From NCBI GenBank assembly GCA_017462445.1, contig JAFTRB010000204.1, positions 1-11,570 of the forward strand: a stretch of DNA of 11,570 nt, read 5' to 3'. Positions 1 to 6,759 of the stretch are shown here, piece by piece (the first letter of the stretch is position 1; each line of letters begins with the position of its first letter). This DNA is from Clostridia bacterium. Its GTDB lineage: Bacteria; Bacillota_A; Clostridia; Oscillospirales; CAG-272. The notes beneath the pieces are model-generated. The model was not told the origin of the DNA. It was given only the letters and a program-made list of their open reading frames with translations, and made no database searches. The position numbers were made by a program, and so were the translations under genes.

Positions 1-18
1 CACTCTGACAAGTCAAGT

Positions 19-1458
19 TTACTTAATCACCTCTCCCACAAGAGGTCCGATGGCTATCTTAATTCCAAACTTGAAGTCGGCAACCTGACAGTAGGGAACA
101 TCTCTTCTTGTTCCGTAGGGATATGTAACGACCCAGGTGGTGTCCTTCATCATATTTCCGAAGCCCATCTTGGTCCTGTCCTTGCTCATAACGAACTTGA
201 AGGCGGGAGCATTGAACTCCTTGCAGGTACGGTCGAACTGGCACTTGTAGACGGTGATGCTGGGAACGATGGGAATGATAGCGCCGGGGAACTTGATCTT
301 GCAGGGAACGGTGAGAGCGGTCTTGCACTTGGGGCACTTAACCGCGCCCTGGGTGCTGAGGAAGACGGGAGCCTCCTTACACTTGGGGCAGTCAACCATC
401 TCGCCGCGAAGACGAACGAGGGTATCGATAAGAATTGCCTCGACAGGACGGGACTGGGGGTTGCTGAGCGCCTGCTTGCCGAAGAAGGCGAGGAACATCT
501 TGTGGATGTACTCGGGGTACTGGGGCCACATAACCATAACGTTCTTGTGCTTCTCGGGCACGGGAGCGTTTCTCTTATCGGCGGGGTCGAAGATGAATAC
601 GGGATCGCTTCCGTAAACCGTCTTCTCGTCGTTGTTCTCGGAATACACGCCCTCAAGGGGATGCTGTCCGCCCATCATCATACGGAAGAGTATGATAGCC
701 AGGGAGAAGGCATCGGTCTTTCTGTCGGGAAGGACGACCTTCTTGCCTACCCTTGCAGGGTCAACGATCTCGGGCGCCATGTATCTGTCCTTACCTGCAA
801 CGCCGAGGTTCTTTCTGTTGGGGGTGATGTTATCGTTATCCGCGATAAGCACCTCGCCCGTGTCTGCCTTAACGAAGATGTTTCCGTTGTTGAGGTCCTG
901 GTAGCTGTAACCGTTTACGTGCAGCTTCTCGAAGGCGTCAACAATGTTGAGGCAGGCGGTGAGCATTACTCCCCTGTCTGCGTAGCGCTTGCGGAAGAGG
1001 AAGTAATCGGTAAGCTCTACATAGGTACTCATATCAATGAAGTCCATTATGTAGCCGAAGGAGTCCTCCGCTCCGCCAAGCCAAACGGTAACGTCCTGGG
1101 GCCATACATACACCTTCGAGGGTGGAGCGTGGCGGGAGTTTGTTACCAGGTTGTTATAGAAGGCATCAATAGCCGCGCCCGCAACGCGCTCGCCGGGGAA
1201 CAGCTTGGCGGGATCAACCTTTCCGCTTGCCTCTGCCCTGACCGTTCTGGTCTCGCCGTTGTCGCCCTCAACCAGTCTCTTAGCCCTAAGGTTGTCAAGG
1301 AATCCGGCCTTATACCACTTAAGAACCTTCGATGTTCCGCCGTAATCTACCGCGTAAACATATCCCTGTCCACCCTTGGCGCTGATTAGCTTGGTTACTT
1401 TGATGGTGACGCCCTTTTGAGACATTATGGTGTCACCAACCTTTAGAATCTTTGCCAT
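19..1458 (-). CDS. Protein-kinase-like protein with C-terminal zinc ribbon (catalytically intact paralogue)
   Basis: A 479-residue cytoplasmic protein with no signal peptide or membrane segment. The N-terminal ~350 residues read as a divergent Ser/Thr-kinase fold: a glycine-loop-like KGGQGYVY (28-35), the VAIK-type lysine K47 (KVLKWYK), a catalytic-loop equivalent YQDLNNGN with D188 and N193, a DFG equivalent ADND with D207, and an APE motif at 228-230. The 'GGQHPLEG' segment (263-270) resembles the 'GRHPF.G' of YegI-like (COG4248) kinases, as I remember that family. A zinc ribbon follows (C357-x2-C360, C375-x2-C378), then a ~100-residue C-terminal domain of unknown function. ATG is preceded by GAGAGGA at good spacing. 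It is the last gene of a three-gene leftward cluster, 102 bp after its paralogue. YegI-type kinases usually sit with PP2C phosphatases and vWA proteins; none is visible here, but such genes could lie beyond the left edge. Substrate unknown. Confidence 0.85.
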   Translation of the reverse strand: MAKILKVGDTIMSQKGVTIKVTKLISAKGGQGYVYAVDYGGTSKVLKWYKAGFLDNLRAKRLVEGDNGETRTVRAEASGKVDPAKLFPGERVAGAAIDAFYNNLVTNSRHAPPSKVYVWPQDVTVWLGGAEDSFGYIMDFIDMSTYVELTDYFLFRKRYADRGVMLTACLNIVDAFEKLHVNGYSYQDLNNGNIFVKADTGEVLIADNDNITPNRKNLGVAGKDRYMAPEIVDPARVGKKVVLPDRKTDAFSLAIILFRMMMGGQHPLEGVYSENNDEKTVYGSDPVFIFDPADKRNAPVPEKHKNVMVMWPQYPEYIHKMFLAFFGKQALSNPQSRPVEAILIDTLVRLRGEMVDCPKCKEAPVFLSTQGAVKCPKCKTALTVPCKIKFPGAIIPIVPSITVYKCQFDRTCKEFNAPAFKFVMSKDRTKMGFGNMMKDTTWVVTYPYGTRRDVPYCQVADFKFGIKIAIGPLVGEVIK

Positions 1459-1522
1459 TTTTTTGTCCTCTCTTAAAATATTTTTTTATAATAATAACTA
1501 TAATAATCCTTTATTTTTATCT

Positions 1523-1562
1523 GCCCGACTCCACATAGGAGCCACAGCCCTTCTATCGGGCT
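1523..1562 (-). other. Hairpin-forming spacer between the two kinase paralogues
   Basis: The 102-bp gap between the paralogues starts with an inverted repeat, gcccga (1523-1528) against tcgggc (1556-1561). Inside it are a perfect short hairpin, ctcc-acata-ggag (1529-1541), and a competing pairing, agccc/gggct (1546-1550 with 1558-1562). No T-run follows on either strand, so it is not a convincing intrinsic terminator. It may be an mRNA processing or stabilising structure between the two cistrons. The rest of the gap is AT-rich. Confidence 0.3.
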
Positions 1563-2874
1563 ATTTAACCACCTGCCCGACAAAATTGCCGACACCAAGC
1601 GTCATTTGGGGCTTGAATTCTGCAACCTCGCCGAAGGCAAGCTCGCTTTTCGTTCCGTCGGGATAGCTGACAACCAGGGGAGTATCCTTCATCATATTGC
1701 CAAAGCCTATCTTTGTTCTGTCCTTGTTTACAAGGAGCTTGAAGACGGGAGAATTGAAGTTATCACAGGAGCTGTCAAACTGGCTTCTGTAAACCGTACG
1801 CCCGGGGATAAGGGGTATCTCTGTGCCTAAGAAGCGAATTTTGCAGGGGATGTCGAGCGAGGCACCGCACTTGGGGCATTGAACCTCCCCCTCGGAGCTG
1901 AGAAGCACACGGGCCTCCCTGCATTTTGGGCACTCCACGGTCTCGCTGTAAAGGCGAAGGAGCGCATCAAGCATATCGCTCTCAATCGGGCGAGTGTCGG
2001 GGCTGGAGATTCCCTCCTTGCCGAAGAAAGCGAGGAACATCTCGTGGATGTACTCGGGGTACTGGGACCACATAGCAATGGCGTTCTTATGAATCTCGGG
2101 GTCCGCCGCGTTCCTTTGGGCATCCGGATCGAAGATAAACTCTGCATTAAGCCCGTAGGAATAAGAATCGTCATTCATCTCGGTGTTGACACCCTCCAGG
2201 GGATGCTGACCTCCCATCATAAGACGGAAGAGAATGATAGCCAGGGTAAACCTCATTGCCCGCCTGTCAGAGGTGCCGCCCATAACAAGCTCGGGCGCCG
2301 AATAACTCGCCTTGCCGATGCACGGCTTATTCTCGCCGTCAAGGAACAAATCGTCATCAAAGGCAATCTTAACCTCTCCGCTCTCGGGATGGATAAAGAT
2401 GTTCGAGTTGTCAAGGCATCTTAGCACATAGCCCGACAGGTGATAGAGGAACATCTGCTGTGTGAGGTTCATACATGCCCTGAGCATCGCATCAAAGCTT
2501 GCAAAGCAAGTCCTGAAGAGAAAATAATCGGTCAGCTCGATATACTCACCTGTGTCAATCTCCTCAAGAATATAGCCGAAGGAGCTGCCCTTTTCAGGCT
2601 CCCGGCTCGTTACATCGATCGGCAGGATAAAGGCCTTGGGCGTATTCTCCAGCATCCTGTATTTATCCGAAACCTCTGTGTAAAGCTGCTCCAGCTCATT
2701 GACATCGAGCGAATCGAGATAGGAGGACTTGTACCACCTGAGGAGGTAGCTTTTCTCCTGAACCGCTACCCTGTATAGGAAGAAGTTTTTTCCTGTGCCA
2801 ATAAACTCGGTTACCGTCAGGCTTTGTCCTCCTCTAAGGCCTACGGTATCCCCGACCTTTAATACATTTGACAT
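1561..2874 (-). CDS. Pseudokinase-like paralogue with zinc ribbon
   Basis: A 437-residue paralogue of the protein at 19-1458, with near-colinear sequence from 'LKVGDT' to the C terminus. It keeps the fold landmarks: WYK after the beta-3 strand, the 'NSNIF' asparagine N158, APE at 193-195, GGQHPLEG, the zinc ribbon (C315/C318, C333/C336) and the C-terminal domain. The catalytic set is lost. The glycine loop reads GTGKNFFLY, the VAIK lysine is R46, the HRD aspartate is C153 (codon TGC at 2416-2418), and the DFG aspartate is F172 (codon TTT at 2359-2361), although D173-D175 follow directly. The ORF is full length without stops, so this looks like selected loss of activity rather than decay. The likely role is an allosteric partner or scaffold for the neighbouring kinase. 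ATG has AGAGGA seven bases upstream. The preceding gene lies 76 bp away in the same direction. Confidence 0.82.
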   Translation of the reverse strand: MSNVLKVGDTVGLRGGQSLTVTEFIGTGKNFFLYRVAVQEKSYLLRWYKSSYLDSLDVNELEQLYTEVSDKYRMLENTPKAFILPIDVTSREPEKGSSFGYILEEIDTGEYIELTDYFLFRTCFASFDAMLRACMNLTQQMFLYHLSGYVLRCLDNSNIFIHPESGEVKIAFDDDLFLDGENKPCIGKASYSAPELVMGGTSDRRAMRFTLAIILFRLMMGGQHPLEGVNTEMNDDSYSYGLNAEFIFDPDAQRNAADPEIHKNAIAMWSQYPEYIHEMFLAFFGKEGISSPDTRPIESDMLDALLRLYSETVECPKCREARVLLSSEGEVQCPKCGASLDIPCKIRFLGTEIPLIPGRTVYRSQFDSSCDNFNSPVFKLLVNKDRTKIGFGNMMKDTPLVVSYPDGTKSELAFGEVAEFKPQMTLGVGNFVGQVVK

Positions 2875-2950
2875 TTTCTTATCCTCTTTTTTACAATTGC
2901 CGTTATACTTAATCTGAACCCGGCCAAAGAGCCGTCAGGCGCCCCTCAGC

Positions 2951-3368
2951 TTAAGGAGCATTGCCCTTTATGTGGAAAAGCCGCTTGACAAGGGCGAGGA
3001 AGCCCTCCTCGTGATATCTGGCAACCGCCTCGCGTATCTCAGACTCCGGAACGCTCAGGGAGGCATCGGCAAGCGCTCTTCGGCTGTCGATCTGCTTTGG
3101 CTTGAACAGGGATAGCCAGGTGGAGACGGTATTCTCACCGTTTCTGCGAATCCCTGCCTGATTGCTCTTGTCTGCCGCCGCCTTTTTCCTTGCGTCAATC
3201 ACTCGGTCGGCAAACTGGGATTTAGCCTTTTTCTTTGCGGAGGGCCTTTTGCTTTGCCGCAAGCATTTCGCGCATATTCCTGACCTTTTCGCCAAAGTCA
3301 TTGATCTCTGTTTCAATAGCTTTAATTCCGCTATCCAACGCCTTGATTCCGGCAACAAGCTGCTGCAT
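2951..3368 (-). pseudogene. Small helical/coiled-coil protein gene, interrupted by a one-base frameshift
   Basis: Not recognised as a known family. The best start is ATG at 3366-3368, with a perfect GGAGGT five bases upstream and a consensus promoter behind it. That frame gives 48 residues (MQQLVAGIKALDSGIKAIET...) with regularly spaced hydrophobics typical of a coiled coil, then stops at 3222-3224. Removing one A from the A5 run (T5 at 3228-3232 on the plus strand) continues smoothly into the second frame (...RKEKAKSQFADRV...) and runs to TAA at 2951. The restored protein would be 138 residues, basic and helical, ending 'VKRLFHIKGNAP'. This could be a true mutation, a sequencing or assembly homopolymer error, or less likely slippage on the A-rich run. 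It is the first gene of the cluster leading into the kinase pair, which suggests a linked function. An unbroken 135-residue reading exists only from a TTG at 3358 without a good ribosome binding site, and its N-terminal part looks unnatural. Confidence 0.65.
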
Positions 3369-3399
3369 GGGCCACCTCCGTTTTTAAATATTTTATATA

Positions 3400-3429
3400 A
3401 TTATATCAAAACGCTTGTCAGTTTGTCAA
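3400..3429 (-). promoter_or_regulatory. Consensus sigma-A-type promoter for the kinase cluster
   Basis: On the minus strand there is TTGACA (3424-3429), an 18-base spacer and TATAAT (3400-3405). Both hexamers are exact consensus. The site lies 32 bases upstream of the ATG at 3368. An imperfect inverted repeat, tgtcaac-at-gttaaca (3424-3439, six of seven pairs), overlaps the -35 hexamer and could be an operator. No other gene lies between this promoter and the small frameshifted gene. Confidence 0.8.
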
Positions 3430-3624
3430 CATGTTAACATAATATTAAGTTATAAAATATTTAATTAATTTTAGGTATTCTTCACAATTTTTGGTTATCA
3501 TCCTATCCCTCTTGCAGCGAAGAAAACGGCGTTTTAGTAAATAGTTATTTACATTATTGCGGTATGTGACTAACCGTTTTAAATTATTCTCTTTTTGTTT
3601 GCGCAAGGCAAAGTGCGTTCTGCG
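3430..3624. other. AT-rich intergenic spacer
   Basis: This stretch lies between the kinase-cluster promoter and the argH terminator. It is AT-rich, and I see no RNA gene or repeat in it. A possible 72-residue minus-strand ORF here (3445-3663) has no good ribosome binding site, runs through the argH terminator hairpin and starts against the argH stop codon, so it is not called. Confidence 0.5.
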
Positions 3625-3656
3625 AAAAAACAGGACAGAGCCAAGCTCCGTCCTGT
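3625..3656 (-). terminator. Intrinsic terminator of argGH
   Basis: A 12-base-pair stem with one mismatch (3630-3641 against 3645-3656) and a three-base loop is followed, in the leftward direction, by six T (A6 at 3625-3630 on the plus strand). It lies just after the argH stop codon at 3665-3667. This is a textbook Rho-independent terminator. Confidence 0.93.
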
Positions 3657-3664
3657 CGGTCATA

Positions 3665-5041
3665 TTATTTGCTTAGAAAATCCTCAACATAGGCTATCTG
3701 CTCATTTACGCTCTCATAACCCGTCGAGCCACGGGATATCCTCTTTGCTATACAGCTCTCAAGGGATATCTCGGTATAGAGGTCACTGTCAAATATCTCG
3801 CTGTGCGCCTTGTAGTCTTCAAGGGGCAATTCGTCAAGCGCCACGCCCTTCGATATACACTCGGCAACAATGCTTCCGACGATCTTGTAGGCTGTGCGGA
3901 AGGGCAGGCCCTTCTTTACCATATAGTCGGCAAGATCTGTCGCATTGATGTAGCCGCCGGTTGCCGCCTTGTACATATTCTTCTTGTTCGGCTTCATCGT
4001 TGCCACCATCGGAATAAAGATTTCAAGGCACTTAAGCACGGTATCCACCGCATCAAAAATGGCCTCCTTATCCTCCTGCATATCCTTGTTGTACGCCAGA
4101 GGCAGTCCCTTGAGTACGGTCAGCGTTGCCATCAGGTCGCCGTATACCCTACCCGTCTTACCGCGGACAAGCTCCGCCATATCCGGATTCTTTTTCTGTG
4201 GCATGATCGAGGAGCCTGTGGTGTAGGCATCGTCAAGCTCCACGAACTTGAACTCCCAGCTCGACCAGAGAATGATCTCCTCGCTGAACCTGGACAGGTG
4301 CATCATTATAAGGGCAAAGGCGCTTTCAAGCTCCACGCAATAATCCCTGTCAGACACTCCGTCAATCGAGTTCATCGTAATTCCGTCAAAGCCAAGAGCC
4401 TCGGCTACCATATCCCTGTCGGTGTCATAGGTAGTCCCTGCCAGGGCGCAGGAGCCAAGCGGAGAATAGTTCATTCTCTTCAGTGCGTCCTCCATTCTCC
4501 CTTTGTCACGCATCAGCATCATACAATAGGCAAGCAGATGCTGGGCAAAGGTTATCGGCTGTGCCCTTTGCAGATGGGTGTAGCCCGGCATAATGGCATC
4601 GGTGTTAGCCTTGGCAACCTCCTTCACCGCCTCAATTAGCGCGTAGAGCTGCTTTATCACCTTCTCGCCCGCATCACGCATATAAAGCCTTAGATCCAGG
4701 GCAACCTGGTCGTTTCTCGATCTTGCGGTATGAAGCCTTTTTCCCGCATCTCCAATTCTTTTTGTAAGCTCCGCCTCGACAAACATATGTATGTCCTCGG
4801 CATTCATATCAAATGCGAGCGCTCCGCTGTCGAGATCCTCCAGTATTCCCGTCAGCCCCTCTATAATAGAGTCATATTCGCCCGCCGTGAGAATACCCTT
4901 TGTCTTAAGCATAAGAGCGTGCTTCATCGAGCCCTCAATATCAAAGCGGTACATTCTCGAATCAAAATGAATAGAGGAGTTGAAATCGTCGGCAGCCTTG
5001 TCTGTCTGTCCTGCGGTTCTTCCCGCCCACATCTTTTCCAT
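3665..5041 (-). CDS. argH: Argininosuccinate lyase
   Basis: Cleaves argininosuccinate to arginine and fumarate, the last step of arginine biosynthesis, as a cytoplasmic homotetramer. At 458 residues it has the usual family length. The fumarase/aspartase-superfamily signature GSSIMPQKKNPD is at 276-287, with the catalytic-serine loop at S277/S278. Other conserved blocks are SRNDQV (108-113) and GYTHLQRAQP (153-162), with the base-region histidine H156. The N terminus (MWAGRT...) and the 'STGYESVNEQI' region near the C terminus fit ArgH. ATG follows a CGGAG-type ribosome binding site. It lies 92 bp downstream of argG in the same direction and shares its ARG-box promoter. A strong terminator follows. 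No missing residue or break was seen. Confidence 0.97.
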   Translation of the reverse strand: MEKMWAGRTAGQTDKAADDFNSSIHFDSRMYRFDIEGSMKHALMLKTKGILTAGEYDSIIEGLTGILEDLDSGALAFDMNAEDIHMFVEAELTKRIGDAGKRLHTARSRNDQVALDLRLYMRDAGEKVIKQLYALIEAVKEVAKANTDAIMPGYTHLQRAQPITFAQHLLAYCMMLMRDKGRMEDALKRMNYSPLGSCALAGTTYDTDRDMVAEALGFDGITMNSIDGVSDRDYCVELESAFALIMMHLSRFSEEIILWSSWEFKFVELDDAYTTGSSIMPQKKNPDMAELVRGKTGRVYGDLMATLTVLKGLPLAYNKDMQEDKEAIFDAVDTVLKCLEIFIPMVATMKPNKKNMYKAATGGYINATDLADYMVKKGLPFRTAYKIVGSIVAECISKGVALDELPLEDYKAHSEIFDSDLYTEISLESCIAKRISRGSTGYESVNEQIAYVEDFLSK

Positions 5042-5072
5042 ATCTATCTCCGTTTGTAAACTATTATTTTCA

Positions 5073-5118
5073 AAATTCCACCCAACTCTCTACACGGGGG
5101 TAGGGTTGAGTGGAATTT
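5073..5118 (-). promoter_or_regulatory. Long hairpin between argG and argH
   Basis: A near-perfect inverted repeat fills half of the argG-argH gap. The lower stem is aaattccac (5073-5081) against gtggaattt (5110-5118). It continues after one mismatch with caac/gttg (5083-5086 with 5105-5108) and then a ctac/gtag pairing near the loop. In the leftward transcript it is followed only by TTTT and then AT-rich sequence, so it could be a weak terminator, a processing site or a 3' stability element that tunes argH relative to argG. Confidence 0.55.
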
Positions 5119-5133
5119 CACGCTGTGTGAATA

Positions 5134-6360
5134 TTACTTCTTGTTTCTTGCGTTAACCTGCGCCTGGACCTTGATGGGGAGGCCGAAGAGGTTAATGAAG
5201 CCTGCGGAATCTGCCTGGTTGTAGACATTATCCTCACCGAAGGTGGCAATCTCCTCGGAGTAAAGCGAGTAATCGCTCCATACACCAGCCTTAATGATAT
5301 TACCCTTATACAGCTTCAGCTTTACCTTACCCGTCACATTCTCCTGTGTCTTGTCGACAAAGGCGGAGAGAGCCTCACGCAGGGGAGTAAACCACTGACC
5401 GTTGTAAACCAGCTCGGCAAAGGTGATGGAAAGCTCCTGCTTCTTATGGGCGGTCATCTTATCAAGGCAGATGGTCTCAAGATAGCTGTGAGCCGCATAG
5501 AGAATGATTCCTCCGGGAGTCTCGTAAACGCCGCGGCACTTCATACCGACAAGGCGGTTCTCCACGATGTCGAGCAGACCGATACCGTTTGCGCCGCCGA
5601 GCTTGTTAAGCTCAAGAATGATGTCCTTTGCGCTCATTGCTACCCCGTTGAGAGCGGTGGGAACGCCCTGTACAAAGTCAAGGGTGATGTAGGTGGGCTC
5701 ATCGGGTGCCTGCAGGGGAGATACGCCCATCTCGAGGAAGCCGGGCTTGTCATAGAGGGGCTCGTTTCCTGCATCCTCAAGGTCGAGGCCTTCGTGGGAG
5801 AGGTGCCAGAGGTTCTTATCCTTGGAATAGTTTGTCTCGCGGTTTATCTTAAGCGGAACGCCGTGCGCCTCCGCATAGTCGATCTCCTCCTCGCGGGACT
5901 TGATCGTCCACTCACGCCAGGGCGCGATTATGGGCATATCGGGGGCGAAGGCCTTGATGGTAAGCTCGAAGCGAACCTGGTCGTTACCCTTACCCGTACA
6001 GCCGTGACAGATTGCATCTGCGCCCTCGGCAAGAGCGATCTCGGCAATTCTCTTTGCAATAACAGGACGGGCGAAGGATGTGCCAAGCATATACTCCTCG
6101 TAGAGCGCGCCTGCCTTAACGGTGGGAATTACATACTCGTCAACGAACTCGTCCGTGAGATCCTCGATGTAGCACTTGGACGCGCCGGTCGCAATAGCCT
6201 TTGCCTCCAGGCCCTCCAGCTCGTCAGCCTGTCCGACATTTCCCGAAACCGCGATAACCTCGCAGTTGTTGTAGTTCTCCTTGAGCCAAGGAATAATGAT
6301 AGAGGTATCAAGTCCTCCGGAATAGGCGAGGACAACCTTTTTGATCTGTGACTTATCCAT
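5134..6360 (-). CDS. argG: Argininosuccinate synthase
   Basis: Joins citrulline and aspartate to argininosuccinate, using ATP and releasing AMP and pyrophosphate, in the cytoplasm. The 408 residues match the family's usual size. The ATP-pyrophosphatase P-loop SGGLDTS is at 14-20. The citrulline/aspartate-binding block [12 protein letters not shown] is at 121-132, followed by the PIIAPWREW segment (143-151). ATG is preceded by AAAGGAGA at good spacing. It is the first gene of argG-argH, with a mapped -35/-10 pair 60-90 bases upstream overlapped by an ARG box, so repression by an ArgR/AhrC regulator in high arginine is expected. The 5' untranslated region carries a short GC-rich hairpin. Nothing unusual was seen in the coding sequence. 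Confidence 0.97.
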   Translation of the reverse strand: MDKSQIKKVVLAYSGGLDTSIIIPWLKENYNNCEVIAVSGNVGQADELEGLEAKAIATGASKCYIEDLTDEFVDEYVIPTVKAGALYEEYMLGTSFARPVIAKRIAEIALAEGADAICHGCTGKGNDQVRFELTIKAFAPDMPIIAPWREWTIKSREEEIDYAEAHGVPLKINRETNYSKDKNLWHLSHEGLDLEDAGNEPLYDKPGFLEMGVSPLQAPDEPTYITLDFVQGVPTALNGVAMSAKDIILELNKLGGANGIGLLDIVENRLVGMKCRGVYETPGGIILYAAHSYLETICLDKMTAHKKQELSITFAELVYNGQWFTPLREALSAFVDKTQENVTGKVKLKLYKGNIIKAGVWSDYSLYSEEIATFGEDNVYNQADSAGFINLFGLPIKVQAQVNARNKK

Positions 6361-6387
6361 TTTCTTATCTCCTTTAATATCGGTATT

Positions 6388-6404
6388 CGGCGCGGCGAGC
6401 GCCG
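6388..6404 (-). other. GC-rich hairpin in the argG 5' untranslated region
   Basis: cggcgc (6388-6393) pairs perfectly with gcgccg (6399-6404) across a five-base loop, between the predicted transcription start and the argG ribosome binding site. No T-run follows it. It may stabilise the 5' end of the mRNA. Confidence 0.45.
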
Positions 6405-6422
6405 TGCTTTAATCACGCAGTT

Positions 6423-6451
6423 ATTCTAGCACTTATTGAATAAATATTCAA
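6423..6451 (-). promoter_or_regulatory. argG promoter
   Basis: On the minus strand there is TTGAAT (6446-6451), a 17-base spacer and TAGAAT (6423-6428), each close to the sigma-A consensus. The start point would fall near 6415, giving a leader of about 55 bases. The ARG box at 6437-6450 covers part of the -35 hexamer and the spacer, a position that would block RNA polymerase when occupied. Confidence 0.8.
6437..6450. promoter_or_regulatory. ARG box overlapping the argG promoter
   Basis: TGAATAAATATTCA matches the ArgR/AhrC pattern TGNATWWWWATNCA at every position and is palindromic except in the central A/T bases. Its place on the -35 region fits arginine-dependent repression of argGH. Confidence 0.82.
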
Positions 6452-6521
6452 GTCTTTTTTGCAATTTTCTTCATTTTCGGCATTATGCACTTAATAAATA
6501 CGCATTTTCCACCATCCTTTG

Positions 6522-6535
6522 TGCATAAATTTCCA
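6522..6535. promoter_or_regulatory. Imperfect upstream ARG box
   Basis: TGCATAAATTTCCA matches the ARG-box pattern with one mismatch. It lies about 85 bp upstream of the promoter-proximal box and just beside the overlapping pair at 6543-6566, so it probably belongs to an upstream ArgR hexamer-binding cluster. Confidence 0.5.
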
Positions 6536-6542
6536 TCATTAA

Positions 6543-6566
6543 TGAATATTAATGCATATTTATGCA
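6543..6566. promoter_or_regulatory. Two overlapping upstream ARG boxes
   Basis: TGAATATTAATGCA (6543-6556) and TGCATATTTATGCA (6553-6566) each match TGNATWWWWATNCA at all positions and share the four bases TGCA. With the box at 6437 this gives separated operators about 110 bp apart. That layout recalls the promoter-proximal plus distal operators used by AhrC/ArgR hexamers, which can loop DNA. Confidence 0.72.
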
Positions 6567-6696
6567 CCGATAACTCACTCTGCCTCTTTGGCCCGTACGC
6601 CAACCGATCCTCCCTTATTATGATTAAACTAGAGCTGAAGCTCGGGGGAGATTGCCCCTTCCCCTGTCTGATAATTTAACTATTTTGATTTATCTA
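6567..6696. other. Intergenic stretch between ARG boxes and regulator promoter
   Basis: The 399-bp gap between argG and the divergent regulator gene holds the ARG boxes on its left side and the regulator's promoter on its right. Between them I see only short possible hairpins (gagc-tgaa-gctc and gggg/cccc around 6632-6660). They have no T-run, and no gene is present. Confidence 0.4.
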
Positions 6697-6725
6697 TTGC
6701 ATTTTAACGCTTATTATGATACAAT
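6697..6725 (+). promoter_or_regulatory. Promoter of the AraC-hydrolase operon
   Basis: TTGCAT (6697-6702), a 17-base spacer and TACAAT (6720-6725). A TG one base before the -10 hexamer makes it an extended -10 promoter. It lies 34 bases upstream of the ATG at 6760, which has its own TAGGAG ribosome binding site. Confidence 0.7.
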
Positions 6726-6759
6726 TTTGTAAAACCAAGCTTTTACGATAGGAGTCGGC

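Noticed and set aside
502..1389. Long plus-strand ORF (295 residues) opposite the kinase gene
   Set aside because: It is a frame shadow of the minus-strand kinase, which has clear domain motifs and a ribosome binding site; the plus-strand translation shows no recognisable family.
2951..3358. Unbroken 135-residue reading of the small gene from a TTG start
   Set aside because: No good ribosome binding site. The overlapping ATG at 3368 has a perfect one, and the N-terminal part of the TTG frame looks non-coding; a frameshift explains the region better.
3445..3663. Minus-strand 72-residue ORF between argH and the kinase cluster
   Set aside because: Begins against the argH stop, includes the argH terminator hairpin, lacks a ribosome binding site and is AT-rich with no family resemblance.
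3803..4639. Plus-strand ORF (278 residues) opposite argH
   Set aside because: Antisense shadow of argH; composition is what reversed argH codons give.
5446..6351. Long plus-strand ORF (301 residues) opposite argG
   Set aside because: Antisense shadow of a gene with unambiguous argininosuccinate synthase motifs.
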